This document shows positions 15,990 to 23,838 of a DNA stretch of 35,767 bases, piece by piece (position 1 is the first letter of the stretch; each line of letters begins with the position of its first letter). The position numbers and the translations under genes are program-made. Where the stretch lies: positions 13,638 through 49,404 of the forward strand of contig DDNC01000007.1 in assembly GCA_002340985.1 (NCBI GenBank). Reading direction: 5' to 3'. A model generated the notes under the pieces. It did not search any database and was not told the DNA's origin. It worked only from the letters and a program-made list of their open reading frames with translations. The DNA is from Firmicutes bacterium UBA2530 (GTDB lineage: Bacteria > Bacillota > Clostridia > Tissierellales > Sedimentibacteraceae).

Positions 15990-16688
15990 ATGGTATTGAA
16001 GGTTAATAACTTAAGCAAAAGCTTCGACGGACAGAATGTGTTTGAAGACATCTCCTTTTCTGCGGCTGCCGGAGAAATAGTATGTATACGCGGCAAATCT
16101 GGAGAAGGTAAGACAACCCTGCTCAGATGCATAAACAATCTTGAATTTCCAGACAGAGGCTCCATAGAAATAAATAGCTTATACTTATATAAGGAAGAAA
16201 ACGGACAAGTCAAGCATGCCTCAAAATCCGAGCTTCAATCCATACATCAGGAAATAGGGCTTGTTTTTCAGAACTTCAATTTGTTTCCTCACATGAACGT
16301 AATGGAAAATCTCATTGAAGCCCCTGTATTCTTAAAAAAGATGTCATCGGATAAAGCGAAAGAAAGAGCTCTCGAATTATTAGAACAGCTGGAGCTTGAG
16401 GGCAAGGAACACAGCTACCCCTACCAGCTTTCCGGAGGGCAGAAGCAAAGAGTCGCCATAGCACGGGCATGCATGCTCAATCCATCCATTCTTTGCTTTG
16501 ACGAGCCCACATCGGCTCTGGACGAAAGCACCAGAGGCCAGATTTCAAAAATTATAGGAAAGCTTTCATCACAAGGGATGGCAATAATAATAGTAACTCA
16601 CGACAATGCATTCGTAGACGAAATCGCAGAAAAGATAATAACACTTTCTGAGGGGAAAGTAACCATAGAAACAACAAGGAGGCCATAG
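15990..16688 (+). CDS. Amino-acid ABC transporter ATP-binding protein
   Basis: A 232-residue ATPase that powers import. It has Walker A GKSGEGKTT (35-43), Q94 in the Q-loop, signature LSGGQKQR (147-154), Walker B ILCFDEP with D171/E172, and switch histidine H204 in VTHD. Length and motif spacing are typical of the polar amino-acid uptake family. The stop codon lies within the hairpin that ends the operon. Confidence 0.95.
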   Translation: MVLKVNNLSKSFDGQNVFEDISFSAAAGEIVCIRGKSGEGKTTLLRCINNLEFPDRGSIEINSLYLYKEENGQVKHASKSELQSIHQEIGLVFQNFNLFPHMNVMENLIEAPVFLKKMSSDKAKERALELLEQLELEGKEHSYPYQLSGGQKQRVAIARACMLNPSILCFDEPTSALDESTRGQISKIIGKLSSQGMAIIIVTHDNAFVDEIAEKIITLSEGKVTIETTRRP

Positions 16689-16696
16689 GCCTCCTT
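16676..16696 (+). terminator. Hairpin at the end of the ABC transporter operon
   Basis: Perfect 9-base arms AAGGAGGCC/GGCCTCCTT with a 3-base loop include the ATPase stop. The T-run is offset, with a TTTTTTT about 12 bases later, so termination may be inefficient or the hairpin may protect the 3' end. Confidence 0.5.
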
Positions 16697-16722
16697 GCTA
16701 TAATCATTTTTTTATAAGCTAT

Positions 16723-17307
16723 TTACAGGCATCCGTTTGAGAAATCCGGATGGCATACTATCTCAACTTCTTCGTCGTTTATAAGCTTTGCAATATGCTG
16801 GTCGATTTCTTCGGGAGTAATATTGGGTGAAAATCTTGCAACAACTGTTCCTTCTCTGTCTATAAGGAATTTTGTGAAGTTCCATCTTATATCATTGTCC
16901 TTGATGTCCGGTGTATATTGCTTAAGTTTTTTGTAAAGCTCTGCTGTTTCTTTGTTTCTGTATTCCTCGGCTGTAGTCTTTAAATAATTGTACAGTGGTT
17001 CTTCATTTGCTCCGTTTACGTCTATTTTTGAAAATTGCTTGAAATCCACTCCAAAGTTCAATCTGCAGAATCCAACAATCTCTTCGTTTGTACCGGGAGC
17101 CTGCTCAAGGAATTGGTTGCTCGGAAAATCCAATATTTCAAATCCGTCAGGCTGATACTTTTCGTACAGCTTTTGCAAGCCGTCATATTGAGGAGTAAAG
17201 CCGCAGCCTGTGGCGCCGTTAACTATCAATAATACCTTTCCCCTATATTCTGATAGAGCTACATCCTTATTTCCTGCATCCTTAACTATAAAATCATATA
17301 TTTTCAT
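16723..17307 (-). CDS. Glutathione peroxidase family thiol peroxidase (Cys type)
   Basis: A 194-residue peroxidase. The catalytic position is a cysteine, C35 in NGATGCGFTPQ, not selenocysteine. Q65 (FPSNQF), W142 and N143 (RWNFTKF) complete the tetrad, and C81 in GFCRLNFGVDF is the likely resolving cysteine. It should reduce hydroperoxides with thioredoxin-like donors, as glutathione is rare in clostridia. It is longer than the usual 160-180 residues: a C-terminal tail, EIVCHPDFSNGCL, adds C185 and C193. It is transcribed alone, after a GGAGG site. Confidence 0.94.
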   Translation of the reverse strand: MKIYDFIVKDAGNKDVALSEYRGKVLLIVNGATGCGFTPQYDGLQKLYEKYQPDGFEILDFPSNQFLEQAPGTNEEIVGFCRLNFGVDFKQFSKIDVNGANEEPLYNYLKTTAEEYRNKETAELYKKLKQYTPDIKDNDIRWNFTKFLIDREGTVVARFSPNITPEEIDQHIAKLINDEEVEIVCHPDFSNGCL

Positions 17308-17791
17308 GTAAGCCTCCTATATTTATATAATTAATTATGTCTAAATTATACCCCCACATCAGAATTCTAAGCAAAAAATTTTTTTCTTCTATTTTAACCA
17401 AATTTCGAGTTCAAAATATTGCAAAACAGTTTCAGTAAATAATCTTTTTAATAACAATTTTAAGAATCAATAAATTACAAATAATTAACAATTATATTGC
17501 AATTATGGTTTTTTTCTTGTTATTACAATTTATTTTATAATTATCTTGATTGTTATCATTTTAACTTAATGTTAACAAAATGTAAGAATTAGTCTAATAA
17601 TATTGGCATACATAAAAAAAATTCAACTAAATGAAAACATATTTTATGAGGTTCTTAGCAAAATATCTAACTTATGAATTTTTTTTCATTTTAGGCACTT
17701 GTATATTACTCACGGACATGCTAAAATAAAGAAAACGTTTGATTCATTTGAATGTAAAACGTTTTTTAATTAATTATTTTATGGAGGTAAT
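17308..17791. other. 484-bp AT-rich intergenic region
   Basis: This is the divergent gap between the peroxidase and symporter genes. It is very AT-rich with many homopolymer runs and no coding frame I can support. Toward the right end there is a possible promoter (TTGTAT 17699-17704, 17 bases, TAAAAT 17722-17727) and a hairpin described separately. The rest shows nothing I recognise; no known riboswitch motif is visible. Confidence 0.5.
17732..17767 (+). terminator. Terminator-like hairpin in the leader of the symporter gene
   Basis: AAAACGTTT (17732-17740) pairs with AAACGTTTT (17757-17765), and ATTCA pairs with TGAAT inside; a T-run follows directly. It lies about 25 bp before the symporter start. 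If the promoter at 17699-17727 is right, the mRNA begins with this hairpin, as in an attenuator or a 5'-end stabiliser. Confidence 0.5.
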
Positions 17792-19144
17792 ATGGAAGCA
17801 ATAATGAAAATCAACAGTTTCGTAAACGGCATTGTTTGGGGACCCCCAATGCTTGTTTTAATTGTTGGAGCCGGACTATTTTTATCATCAAAAACAGGAT
17901 TCTTTTCACTAAGAAAATTAGGCTACATCCTTAAAAACACATTACTTAAAATGTTTGCTAAGGAAAGCAAGGGTGAAGGTGAAGTAACAGCTTTCCAGGC
18001 AGTTGCTACAGCTCTTGCAGCTACAGTTGGTACAGGTAACATAGCAGGTGTTGCAACAGCAATTGCTGCCGGAGGACCGGGAGCAGTATTCTGGATGTGG
18101 TTTGCTGCAGTACTTGGAATGACTACAAAGTATGCGGAAGTTGTTCTTGCCGTAAACTTCAGAGAAAAAACATCAGACGGACGTTTCGTTGGCGGACCTA
18201 TGTACTACATTAACAACGGACTGGGCTGGAAATGGCTTGCTGTAATATTCGCTGCATTTGGAATGCTCGCAGCATTTGGAATAGGTAACATGGTTCAATC
18301 AAACTCTGTTGCGGCAGCACTTGAATCTTCATTTAAGATTACTCCTTGGATGACAGGAGTTGTATTGGCAGTTATTACAGCATTGGTTATAATAGGCGGA
18401 ATCAAGAGAATAGGTGCCTTTACAGAAAAGCTTGTTCCTTTCATGGCAGCTATATACATTCTTGGCGGACTTATTATAATAATAATGAATGCAGCTAAAA
18501 TACCTGCAGCTTTCGCTCTGATATTCTCATCTGCATTTACAGGAAAAGCAGCAATTGGCGGTTTTGCAGGTGCAACAATAGCAAAAGCTATGCGTTATGG
18601 TATCGCTCGTGGCGTATTCACTAATGAAGCAGGTTTAGGTAGTGCTCCTATAGCTCACGCAGCAGCAACTACAGACCATCCTGTTCGTCAGGGACTTTGG
18701 GGAGTATTTGAAGTATTTGCAGACACATTGGTTATTTGCTCAATCACAGCATTGGCAATTGTTACATCAGGTGTTTGGGAATCAGGCTTAACCGGAGCAG
18801 CTCTTACAACAGAGGCCTTCAATGCATCTCTTCCAGGTGGTGGATACATTGTTTCAATAGGTATCGTATTGTTCGCATTCTCAACAATAGTTGGATGGGA
18901 GTACTACGGAGAAAGATGTGCAGAGTACTTATTCGGACCTAAGGCAAACATGGTATACAGAATTTTATGGATACCTTTCGTTGTAATCGGGGCTATAGGC
19001 GGACTTGAATTTGTATGGGATCTGGCAGATACATTAAACGGACTTATGGCAATTCCTAACTTAATAGGTGTTCTCGCATTAAGCGGTACAGTATTTAAGC
19101 TTACAAAGGAATTCTTTGCAAAAGAAAAAATCACAGGAAAATAA
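17792..19144 (+). CDS. Alanine/glycine:cation symporter (AGCS family)
   Basis: A 450-residue membrane transporter with about eleven hydrophobic segments. Diagnostic stretches are TALAATVGTGNIAGVATAIAAGGPGAVFWMW, KYAEVVLAVNFREKTSDGRFVGGPMYYI, and ARGVFTNEAGLGSAPIAHAAA. AGCS proteins import alanine or glycine with Na+ or H+, a useful trait in an amino-acid fermenter. The start after GGAGGTAAT is clear. It is monocistronic, with a hairpin in its leader and a good terminator after it. Confidence 0.95.
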   Translation: MEAIMKINSFVNGIVWGPPMLVLIVGAGLFLSSKTGFFSLRKLGYILKNTLLKMFAKESKGEGEVTAFQAVATALAATVGTGNIAGVATAIAAGGPGAVFWMWFAAVLGMTTKYAEVVLAVNFREKTSDGRFVGGPMYYINNGLGWKWLAVIFAAFGMLAAFGIGNMVQSNSVAAALESSFKITPWMTGVVLAVITALVIIGGIKRIGAFTEKLVPFMAAIYILGGLIIIIMNAAKIPAAFALIFSSAFTGKAAIGGFAGATIAKAMRYGIARGVFTNEAGLGSAPIAHAAATTDHPVRQGLWGVFEVFADTLVICSITALAIVTSGVWESGLTGAALTTEAFNASLPGGGYIVSIGIVLFAFSTIVGWEYYGERCAEYLFGPKANMVYRILWIPFVVIGAIGGLEFVWDLADTLNGLMAIPNLIGVLALSGTVFKLTKEFFAKEKITGK

Positions 19145-19156
19145 CAAATAAAAAAT

Positions 19157-19185
19157 CAGCTCCGATAATTCGGAGCTGTATTTTT
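19157..19185. terminator. Terminator after the symporter
   Basis: Arms CAGCTCCGA (19157-19165) and TCGGAGCTG (19170-19178) with a 4-base loop are followed by TATTTTTATT. It lies between convergent genes, and the A-run on the left suits the other strand too. Confidence 0.8.
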
Positions 19186-20854
19186 ATTCTGCAATTATTC
19201 TTATAGTACCATTGTAAGCTTTGTAGCCTGCAGCCGCAGCCTTTTCATACACTGTATATTTGATATCAAATGTACCGTCATCTTCAAAAATGTATCTGAT
19301 ATATTCTATGTCATCAAGCTTATAGTTTTCATCTTCAACAACATTTAAAGTCTTGCTTTTATCGTCCAGCTTGATTTTTAAAGTTCCGGTTTCGGGAAGC
19401 TTGAATGCAGCATATTTAAGATTATCATAATCTATGGCTGAATTTCTTTCGATCAGTTTTTTGAGTTCTCCTGCAAAATCAATTTTTATCTCATCATCAT
19501 TGGCATTCAGCTTAAGCATTTTAATTTCCTGAACTGCTTCAACCTTAATTTTTATTTCTCCGTAGTATGCTGTCTCATTTTTAGTATTATAATTTTCATA
19601 TCCCGTGTATTTCAATGTAACTTCACCTGTGAAATCCTGATACGGCTTAAAAATAAGACTGCTCAGCTGCTTTCGTTCATATACTGTCCCTTTACCTGTC
19701 TCTTCTCCCTTTTCAGGCTTTCCATCTCCATCTTTATCAAAATACAACGCGCCTGCCTTACTATCCGGGATTTCAAATTTAACTCCCGAAATGAAATCCT
19801 CAAAATCTGATTTTACCAGGTTAATATATTCATTTTTATTGACCTGGTAGGACAAGGTGTCTAAATTCTGGTTCTTGACAGCTATTTTAATAATCCCGTC
19901 ATATGACTTATTTTCAGTATATGCTGTATACTTTATTGATGCTGTTCCTACGAAGTTTTTATCCGAAACAAAGGATATTTCTTCTACTACATTATCTTTA
20001 TCGTATCCAAAATAGTATTTAGTACTCTCAACCACCAAAGAGTTTCTGCTTCTGTCGGCATCGTAGTTATAATATAGCTTTCCTCCCTTATCCGGAAGAG
20101 CAAATTTTACATATTTGAGCTTCTCTTTATTCCTGGAGGAAACCAAGGAATCATATACCTTTACAAACCAACTGTCCTTGAAATCCAGCTGAGCCTTGTT
20201 TGCAATGTCAAGCTTTATATCATCAAACTCGTTATCCAAATCTGATTTTTGCTCGCTCATCACATAGTATATCATCCAGAATACGTCCCGTCTCTTGGCA
20301 TAATCATTTAATTCATCCTTATAAATTTCATTCAGGTCATCTATTTTCTCTGTTTCAAAGTCCACATCAAGCAATTTGCCCGCACGCTCAACCAGCCATA
20401 TGACTTCCTGAATCGTAACAGGTTTGTTGGGCTTGAAGTACATTCCATCACCTTTTGCAATTCCAAGCTTTTTAGCAATTTTCACTGAACCGTAGAAATA
20501 TTCATCTGCACTTACATCTTCAAATAGTTTCAGATAGTTTTTGCCCAATTCTTCATAATCATAGTCCTCCTTGTCAATAATGCCATATCTGTCCAGCATT
20601 CTGACAATCATAACAATCACATCTCCCCGCTTAACATTCCCACTCAGACCATAATCCCCGTTACCGTATCCCCTTACTATCTCTTTCTCAATCAGCTGCT
20701 TCAGGGCACCTTCATAATCATTATCCACAGGTTTGTATTTCCCATAAGCATTTCCGAACTTATTATGTCCCGGAGTCGCAAAGGCGGTTGCCGTGAATAT
20801 CATGCTGATTGAAACCACAGCTGCAATAGTCCGCATTATAGCTCTTTTTTTCAT
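19184..20854 (-). CDS. SLH-domain surface protein with three internal repeats
   Basis: A 556-residue exported protein. A signal peptide ends near AFA|TPGHNKFG (around residue 26). Two S-layer homology-like units follow (roughly 45-90 and 110-162: LIEKEIVRGYGNG... and FEDVSADEYFYGSVKIAKKLGIAKGD...), which bind cell-wall polymers. The rest holds three related units of about 80 residues (roughly 246-327, 356-439, 479-555). Each opens with K(F/Y)xLP-x-G-L and ends with ITYT/IKYTAY...YxGxIKI, suggesting beta-sandwich domains. The second contains DKDGDGKPEKGEE, a calcium-loop-like segment. It is acidic and lysine-rich. The start after GGAGGGAAAT is preferred over an ATG 12 bases upstream. Ligand unknown. 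Confidence 0.85.
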   Translation of the reverse strand: MKKRAIMRTIAAVVSISMIFTATAFATPGHNKFGNAYGKYKPVDNDYEGALKQLIEKEIVRGYGNGDYGLSGNVKRGDVIVMIVRMLDRYGIIDKEDYDYEELGKNYLKLFEDVSADEYFYGSVKIAKKLGIAKGDGMYFKPNKPVTIQEVIWLVERAGKLLDVDFETEKIDDLNEIYKDELNDYAKRRDVFWMIYYVMSEQKSDLDNEFDDIKLDIANKAQLDFKDSWFVKVYDSLVSSRNKEKLKYVKFALPDKGGKLYYNYDADRSRNSLVVESTKYYFGYDKDNVVEEISFVSDKNFVGTASIKYTAYTENKSYDGIIKIAVKNQNLDTLSYQVNKNEYINLVKSDFEDFISGVKFEIPDSKAGALYFDKDGDGKPEKGEETGKGTVYERKQLSSLIFKPYQDFTGEVTLKYTGYENYNTKNETAYYGEIKIKVEAVQEIKMLKLNANDDEIKIDFAGELKKLIERNSAIDYDNLKYAAFKLPETGTLKIKLDDKSKTLNVVEDENYKLDDIEYIRYIFEDDGTFDIKYTVYEKAAAAGYKAYNGTIRIIAE

Positions 20855-20926
20855 ATTTCCCTCCATACTAAATTATTGTCTGCCATAATTTTCGTATGAG
20901 TTTGATAATTTTCGGGGTATGAGTGT

Positions 20927-21631
20927 CTATATAAATTCGACAGAGGGATTATTTATATCAACCAGATATGAGACACACTTTCCGTTAAATCTTTCATTTA
21001 TTAATTTTTCAATTTCATTCATGGCATTTGTGAGAGATGTCCCCTCACCATATTCAAAACCAACAAGCTGAAAAAAAACATCGCAGCTGTCAAGGGTAAG
21101 CTTGCCCAGCTCGCTCTGCCTCCACACCCATTTCAGCGTCTGCACCGTATTTCCGCTTGTAAAAACAAGCTCATTCTCAGGCACCTCCTCATATTCCTGT
21201 GCTCCGAATGGCAGAAATACATCCCCTTTTCTGCTGAACCTGACCTCAAGATCATCATGTATATCTCTCATGTCATGTCCTCCAAGTGACAATGCGTTTT
21301 CAACCGAAACCGCATTGCACAGGTCAACAAGAGCGTTTATAGCCGGAAGCTGCCCTCCCTTGATTATTCTTTTAAACATGGCCTCTACCGACGGAGGATA
21401 TTTGTTGGGATTAATTCCGGATTTCATCATGACATCTCTGTAAAGCGCAATATTGTGAAGATCTCTGAGCTGCTCCGCCTTTATTTCCTGCCTCATTTTA
21501 TCCTCGGCATTTCTCAGGCGCTCTTCATCCTCAGCCGTTGCATCTGAATTTTTAATATTGTGCCCTATCAGAATACCAAATTTTATTTCAGGATTTAATT
21601 CAAATACATCATTGCTTATTGTATACTTCAT
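20927..21631 (-). CDS. B3/B4 tRNA-binding domain protein
   Basis: A 234-residue soluble protein related to the B3/B4 editing domain of phenylalanyl-tRNA synthetase beta. The central part reads AINALVDLCNAVSVENALSLGGHDMRDIHDDLEVRFSRKGDVFLPFGA, followed by VFTSGNTVQTLKWVWRQSELGKLT and a VFFQLVGFE strand. Free-standing members are thought to clear mischarged tRNA or D-amino-acid products, but this is not well established. It has its own AAGGAGAA site, lies alone between the surface protein and the coat protein, and shows no partner. Confidence 0.85.
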   Translation of the reverse strand: MKYTISNDVFELNPEIKFGILIGHNIKNSDATAEDEERLRNAEDKMRQEIKAEQLRDLHNIALYRDVMMKSGINPNKYPPSVEAMFKRIIKGGQLPAINALVDLCNAVSVENALSLGGHDMRDIHDDLEVRFSRKGDVFLPFGAQEYEEVPENELVFTSGNTVQTLKWVWRQSELGKLTLDSCDVFFQLVGFEYGEGTSLTNAMNEIEKLINERFNGKCVSYLVDINNPSVEFI

Positions 21632-21798
21632 CTGATTCTCCTTTCTATCTTGAAGTATTTTCTGCTCTGTAATTTATATGTTGTTAATATTATAGCTCAT
21701 TTCACAAAACAAACAAGTAGTTAAATTGCTTATTCAAAATCAGCAATTTTAAGGATATATTTTTTTATTTTGAAAATAATAGTATAGGAGGTGTTTAA

Positions 21799-22416
21799 AT
21801 GAACTTTACAACAAAAGAAAGAACATTACTTGAGGATCAAAAAAACCACGAGAAAATTTGTATTGAGAAGTATTCAAACTATGAGAGTCTGGCTCAGGAC
21901 CAGCAGCTTAAGAGCCTTTTTAATCAGCTCTGTCAAGCCGAGAAGCAGCACTACAATACCCTTGACCAGCTTTTAAAGGGACAGATGCCGCAAATGCAGC
22001 AATCAAGCTCCGGCTCACAGCAAGGAACACAGCAGCAGGGACAACAGCAGAATCAGCAGCAGGGACAGAAGCAAAACAGCATGCAGATGAAATCCCAGCA
22101 AATGCCGCAGGTTCAGGGAATGCAGGCACAGTCAGGCGGAAGTCAGATGCAGTCGCAGCAGGCACAACAGGCGCAGCAGGCAACAAGCTTCATTCCTAAA
22201 AATCAGTCGTCTAATTACAGTACTTCTGACAAGGATTTATGCACAGATATGCTTATGACCGAAAAATATGTATCCGGAGCATACAACACAGCTATATTTG
22301 AATTCAGAGATCCTCAAGTGCGCAGCATCTTAAATCACATACAAAAAGAAGAGCAGCAGCACGGCGAATCCATATTCAAATATATGGAAAGCAATGGAAT
22401 GTACCAAGTTCAGTAA
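21799..22416 (+). CDS. Spore coat protein, CotF family, with Gln-rich linker
   Basis: A 205-residue protein with two ferritin-like helical pieces typical of CotF-type coat proteins: residues 1-62 (LLEDQKNHEKICIEKY...AEKQHYNTLDQLL) and about 138-205 (CTDMLMTEKYVSGAYNTAIFEFRDPQVRSILNHIQKEEQQHGESIFKYMESNGMY). Between them, residues 63-135 are a Gln/Ser/Met low-complexity linker with repeated QQGQQQ-like runs. The spore coat role comes from the family and implies an endospore former. Start after TAGGAGGTG is clear; a strong terminator follows. Confidence 0.88.
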   Translation: MNFTTKERTLLEDQKNHEKICIEKYSNYESLAQDQQLKSLFNQLCQAEKQHYNTLDQLLKGQMPQMQQSSSGSQQGTQQQGQQQNQQQGQKQNSMQMKSQQMPQVQGMQAQSGGSQMQSQQAQQAQQATSFIPKNQSSNYSTSDKDLCTDMLMTEKYVSGAYNTAIFEFRDPQVRSILNHIQKEEQQHGESIFKYMESNGMYQVQ

Positions 22417-22474
22417 ATTGCAGCTTAACATAGCAGGCTGCAGGCGAACTATTATGAAAAGCTGACAAAAATAA

Positions 22475-22516
22475 AACAACACTGAAAGCTTCAAAGCCTT
22501 CAGTGTTGTTTTTTCT
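22475..22516 (+). terminator. Strong terminator after the coat protein
   Basis: AACAACACTGAA and TTCAGTGTTGTT form a perfect 12-base stem around a 13-base loop, followed by a TTTT run. The remainder of the 336-bp gap (22417-22752) is AT-rich leader and promoter DNA for the next gene. Confidence 0.88.
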
Positions 22517-22667
22517 ATTTTTTAAGTTATGTCTGTATATTGTGTAACAAATATCGTTTTAAAAAAAATTTTTAAGTAAAATATTTTTATTATAAATATA
22601 TTTCATATCAATTTTATGAGTTTTTGCTATTTTTTCAATGTTTTTTGCATTATTGTAATTTTAATAC

Positions 22668-22696
22668 TTGAACTTATTTTAAAATCATATTATAAT
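22668..22696 (+). promoter_or_regulatory. Sigma-A promoter of the selenoprotein gene
   Basis: TTGAAC (22668-22673), 17 bases and a perfect TATAAT (22691-22696) place the transcript start near 22703. Confidence 0.7.
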
Positions 22697-22698
22697 TG

Positions 22699-22722
22699 AT
22701 ATGACGGCAGCACCCGTCATAT
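22699..22722 (+). promoter_or_regulatory. Hairpin at the 5' end of the selenoprotein mRNA
   Basis: Perfect 9-base arms ATATGACGG and CCGTCATAT enclose a 6-base loop. The predicted start lies within or just before the hairpin, so it may protect the 5' end or bind a regulator. No T-run follows, so it is not a terminator. Confidence 0.45.
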
Positions 22723-22752
22723 ATATTAAAATCACATATTAGGAGAGATAGT

Positions 22753-23409
22753 ATGTCAGAAAACAAACAAATGACAAGAAAGGAGTTTCTTAAAGGTATG
22801 GGATATACTGCAGCCAGCGTGGTTGCTGTAGGTTCTCTTGGAGGACTCCTTGCAGGATGTGCAGCTCCGGCTCAGACAGCAGATGTGGATACTTCACAGG
22901 CTCCTGCATACCCGTTTCCATATAAGAAACTTGATCCGGCAGCAGTAGAAAAAAGAGCTTACACAGGATATAAAGAAAAGGGCGGCTGAGGTGCCGGCGT
23001 GGCCGAAGGGTTCTTCGGCGAATTAGCTGACAAAGTTGGTTATCCTTTCAATCAAATTCCTGTGGCAGCATTTACAAATTACGGCGGCGGATTTACACAG
23101 GCTTCATTGTGCGGTTGTATTGGCACAGCAGCAATGTGCATAGGTTCAGTATGTGAACCTGACACAGCAAAGAAAATTCTTGGAGAGCTTGAAAACTGGT
23201 ATAAAGTACAGGAATTCCCAATGTACCAGCCTGACACAAAGCTTCCGACAACGGTTGCAGATTCAATAATATGCGCCGACTCTGTAGGTAAATTTATGGA
23301 GGTATCCGGATATGAATACGGCTCTCCTGAAAGAAAGTCACGCTGTGCAGGTGTTACAGGAGATGTAACCAAGAAAATGGTGGAACTGCTGAATGCAGAA
23401 TTAGCTTAA
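22753..23409 (+). CDS. C-GCAxxG-C-C family selenoprotein, exported lipoprotein (UGA at codon 79 read as Sec)
   Basis: One 218-residue protein is read through an in-frame TGA at 22987-22989 (Sec79). The upstream half has a Tat-like signal TRKEFLKGMG with an RK pair and a lipobox LLAGC (C36). After Sec79 the frame stays open and conserved: GGUGAGVAEGFFGELADKVG, then GGGFTQASLCGCIGTAAMCIGSVC and later IICADSV and SRCAGV, the cysteine layout of the putative redox-active C-GCAxxG-C-C family, with U at the first Cys position. A bacterial SECIS hairpin starts 12 bases after the UGA. RefSeq, as I recall, uses the name 'C-GCAxxG-C-C family (seleno)protein'. It lies 109 bp before tatA. The redox partner is unknown. 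Ribosome site AGGAGAGATAGT. Confidence 0.88.
22987..23019 (+). promoter_or_regulatory. Bacterial SECIS element
   Basis: After TGA (22987-22989) a hairpin forms from GCCGAA (23002-23007) and TTCGGC (23014-23019) with apical loop GGGTTC (23008-23013). Its loop begins 18 bases after the UGA and opens with guanines, as SelB-binding elements require. Confidence 0.8.
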
Positions 23410-23415
23410 CATTCA

Positions 23416-23443
23416 AAACGAGGAGCAATCCTCGTTTATTTTT
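23416..23443 (+). terminator. Terminator between the selenoprotein gene and tatA
   Basis: AAACGAGGA and TCCTCGTTT form a perfect stem around GCAA, followed by ATTTTTTAATT. It lies a few bases after the selenoprotein stop, so tatA is probably transcribed separately or by readthrough. Confidence 0.8.
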
Positions 23444-23518
23444 TAATTGTATTTTTCTATATGCCGCAGTATAATTAATGTGACATGAAATATAAATTTA
23501 TTTTAAAGGAGTAAAAAT

Positions 23519-23710
23519 ATGGGCAAACTTGGTACAGGTGAGCTAATACTAATTTTAGCCATCGCTCTTATAATTTTCGGTCCATCTAAGCTTCCTGAAA
23601 TCGGAAGATCCGTAGGTGAGGCTTTTGGACAATTTAAAAGACACGCGAATAAGGTTTCTGAGGATATAAGCACAGATAATAATGCACAGGATGATAAGAA
23701 AGACTGTTAA
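23519..23710 (+). CDS. tatA: Twin-arginine translocase subunit TatA
   Basis: A 63-residue protein with one N-terminal membrane helix (GELILILAIALIIF), the hinge FGPSKLPEIGRSVGEAFGQFK that defines TatA/E, and a short charged tail. TatA multimers form the path for folded proteins recruited by TatC. TatC is encoded 16 kb away at 6289, and no tatB is seen, so this is likely a minimal TatA-TatC system of the Gram-positive kind. Its neighbour upstream has a Tat-like lipoprotein signal and is a plausible client. Confidence 0.95.
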   Translation: MGKLGTGELILILAIALIIFGPSKLPEIGRSVGEAFGQFKRHANKVSEDISTDNNAQDDKKDC

Positions 23711-23802
23711 ATAATCTACTTCAGATTTAAAATGTATTTTTGAGGTGAATTCTTATCAAAATGTTAAAAATCTAATTATTTATTACAATAAGAAACTATT
23801 TA

Positions 23803-23832
23803 TTGACAAACAGTTTAATATTATGTTATTAT
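23803..23832 (+). promoter_or_regulatory. Promoter of the candidate small RNA
   Basis: A perfect TTGACA (23803-23808), 18 bases and TATTAT (23827-23832) place a start near 23839. No coding frame follows on this strand. Confidence 0.6.
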
Positions 23833-23838
23833 TAATTT

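Noticed and set aside
17190..17210. Glutathione peroxidase as a second selenoprotein
   Set aside because: The catalytic codon is a Cys codon within NGATGCGFTPQ; no TGA is present.
22987..22989. Stop codon splitting a gene, as in a pseudogene
   Set aside because: The frame continues with family-conserved residues and a SECIS-like hairpin follows, so selenocysteine is the better reading.
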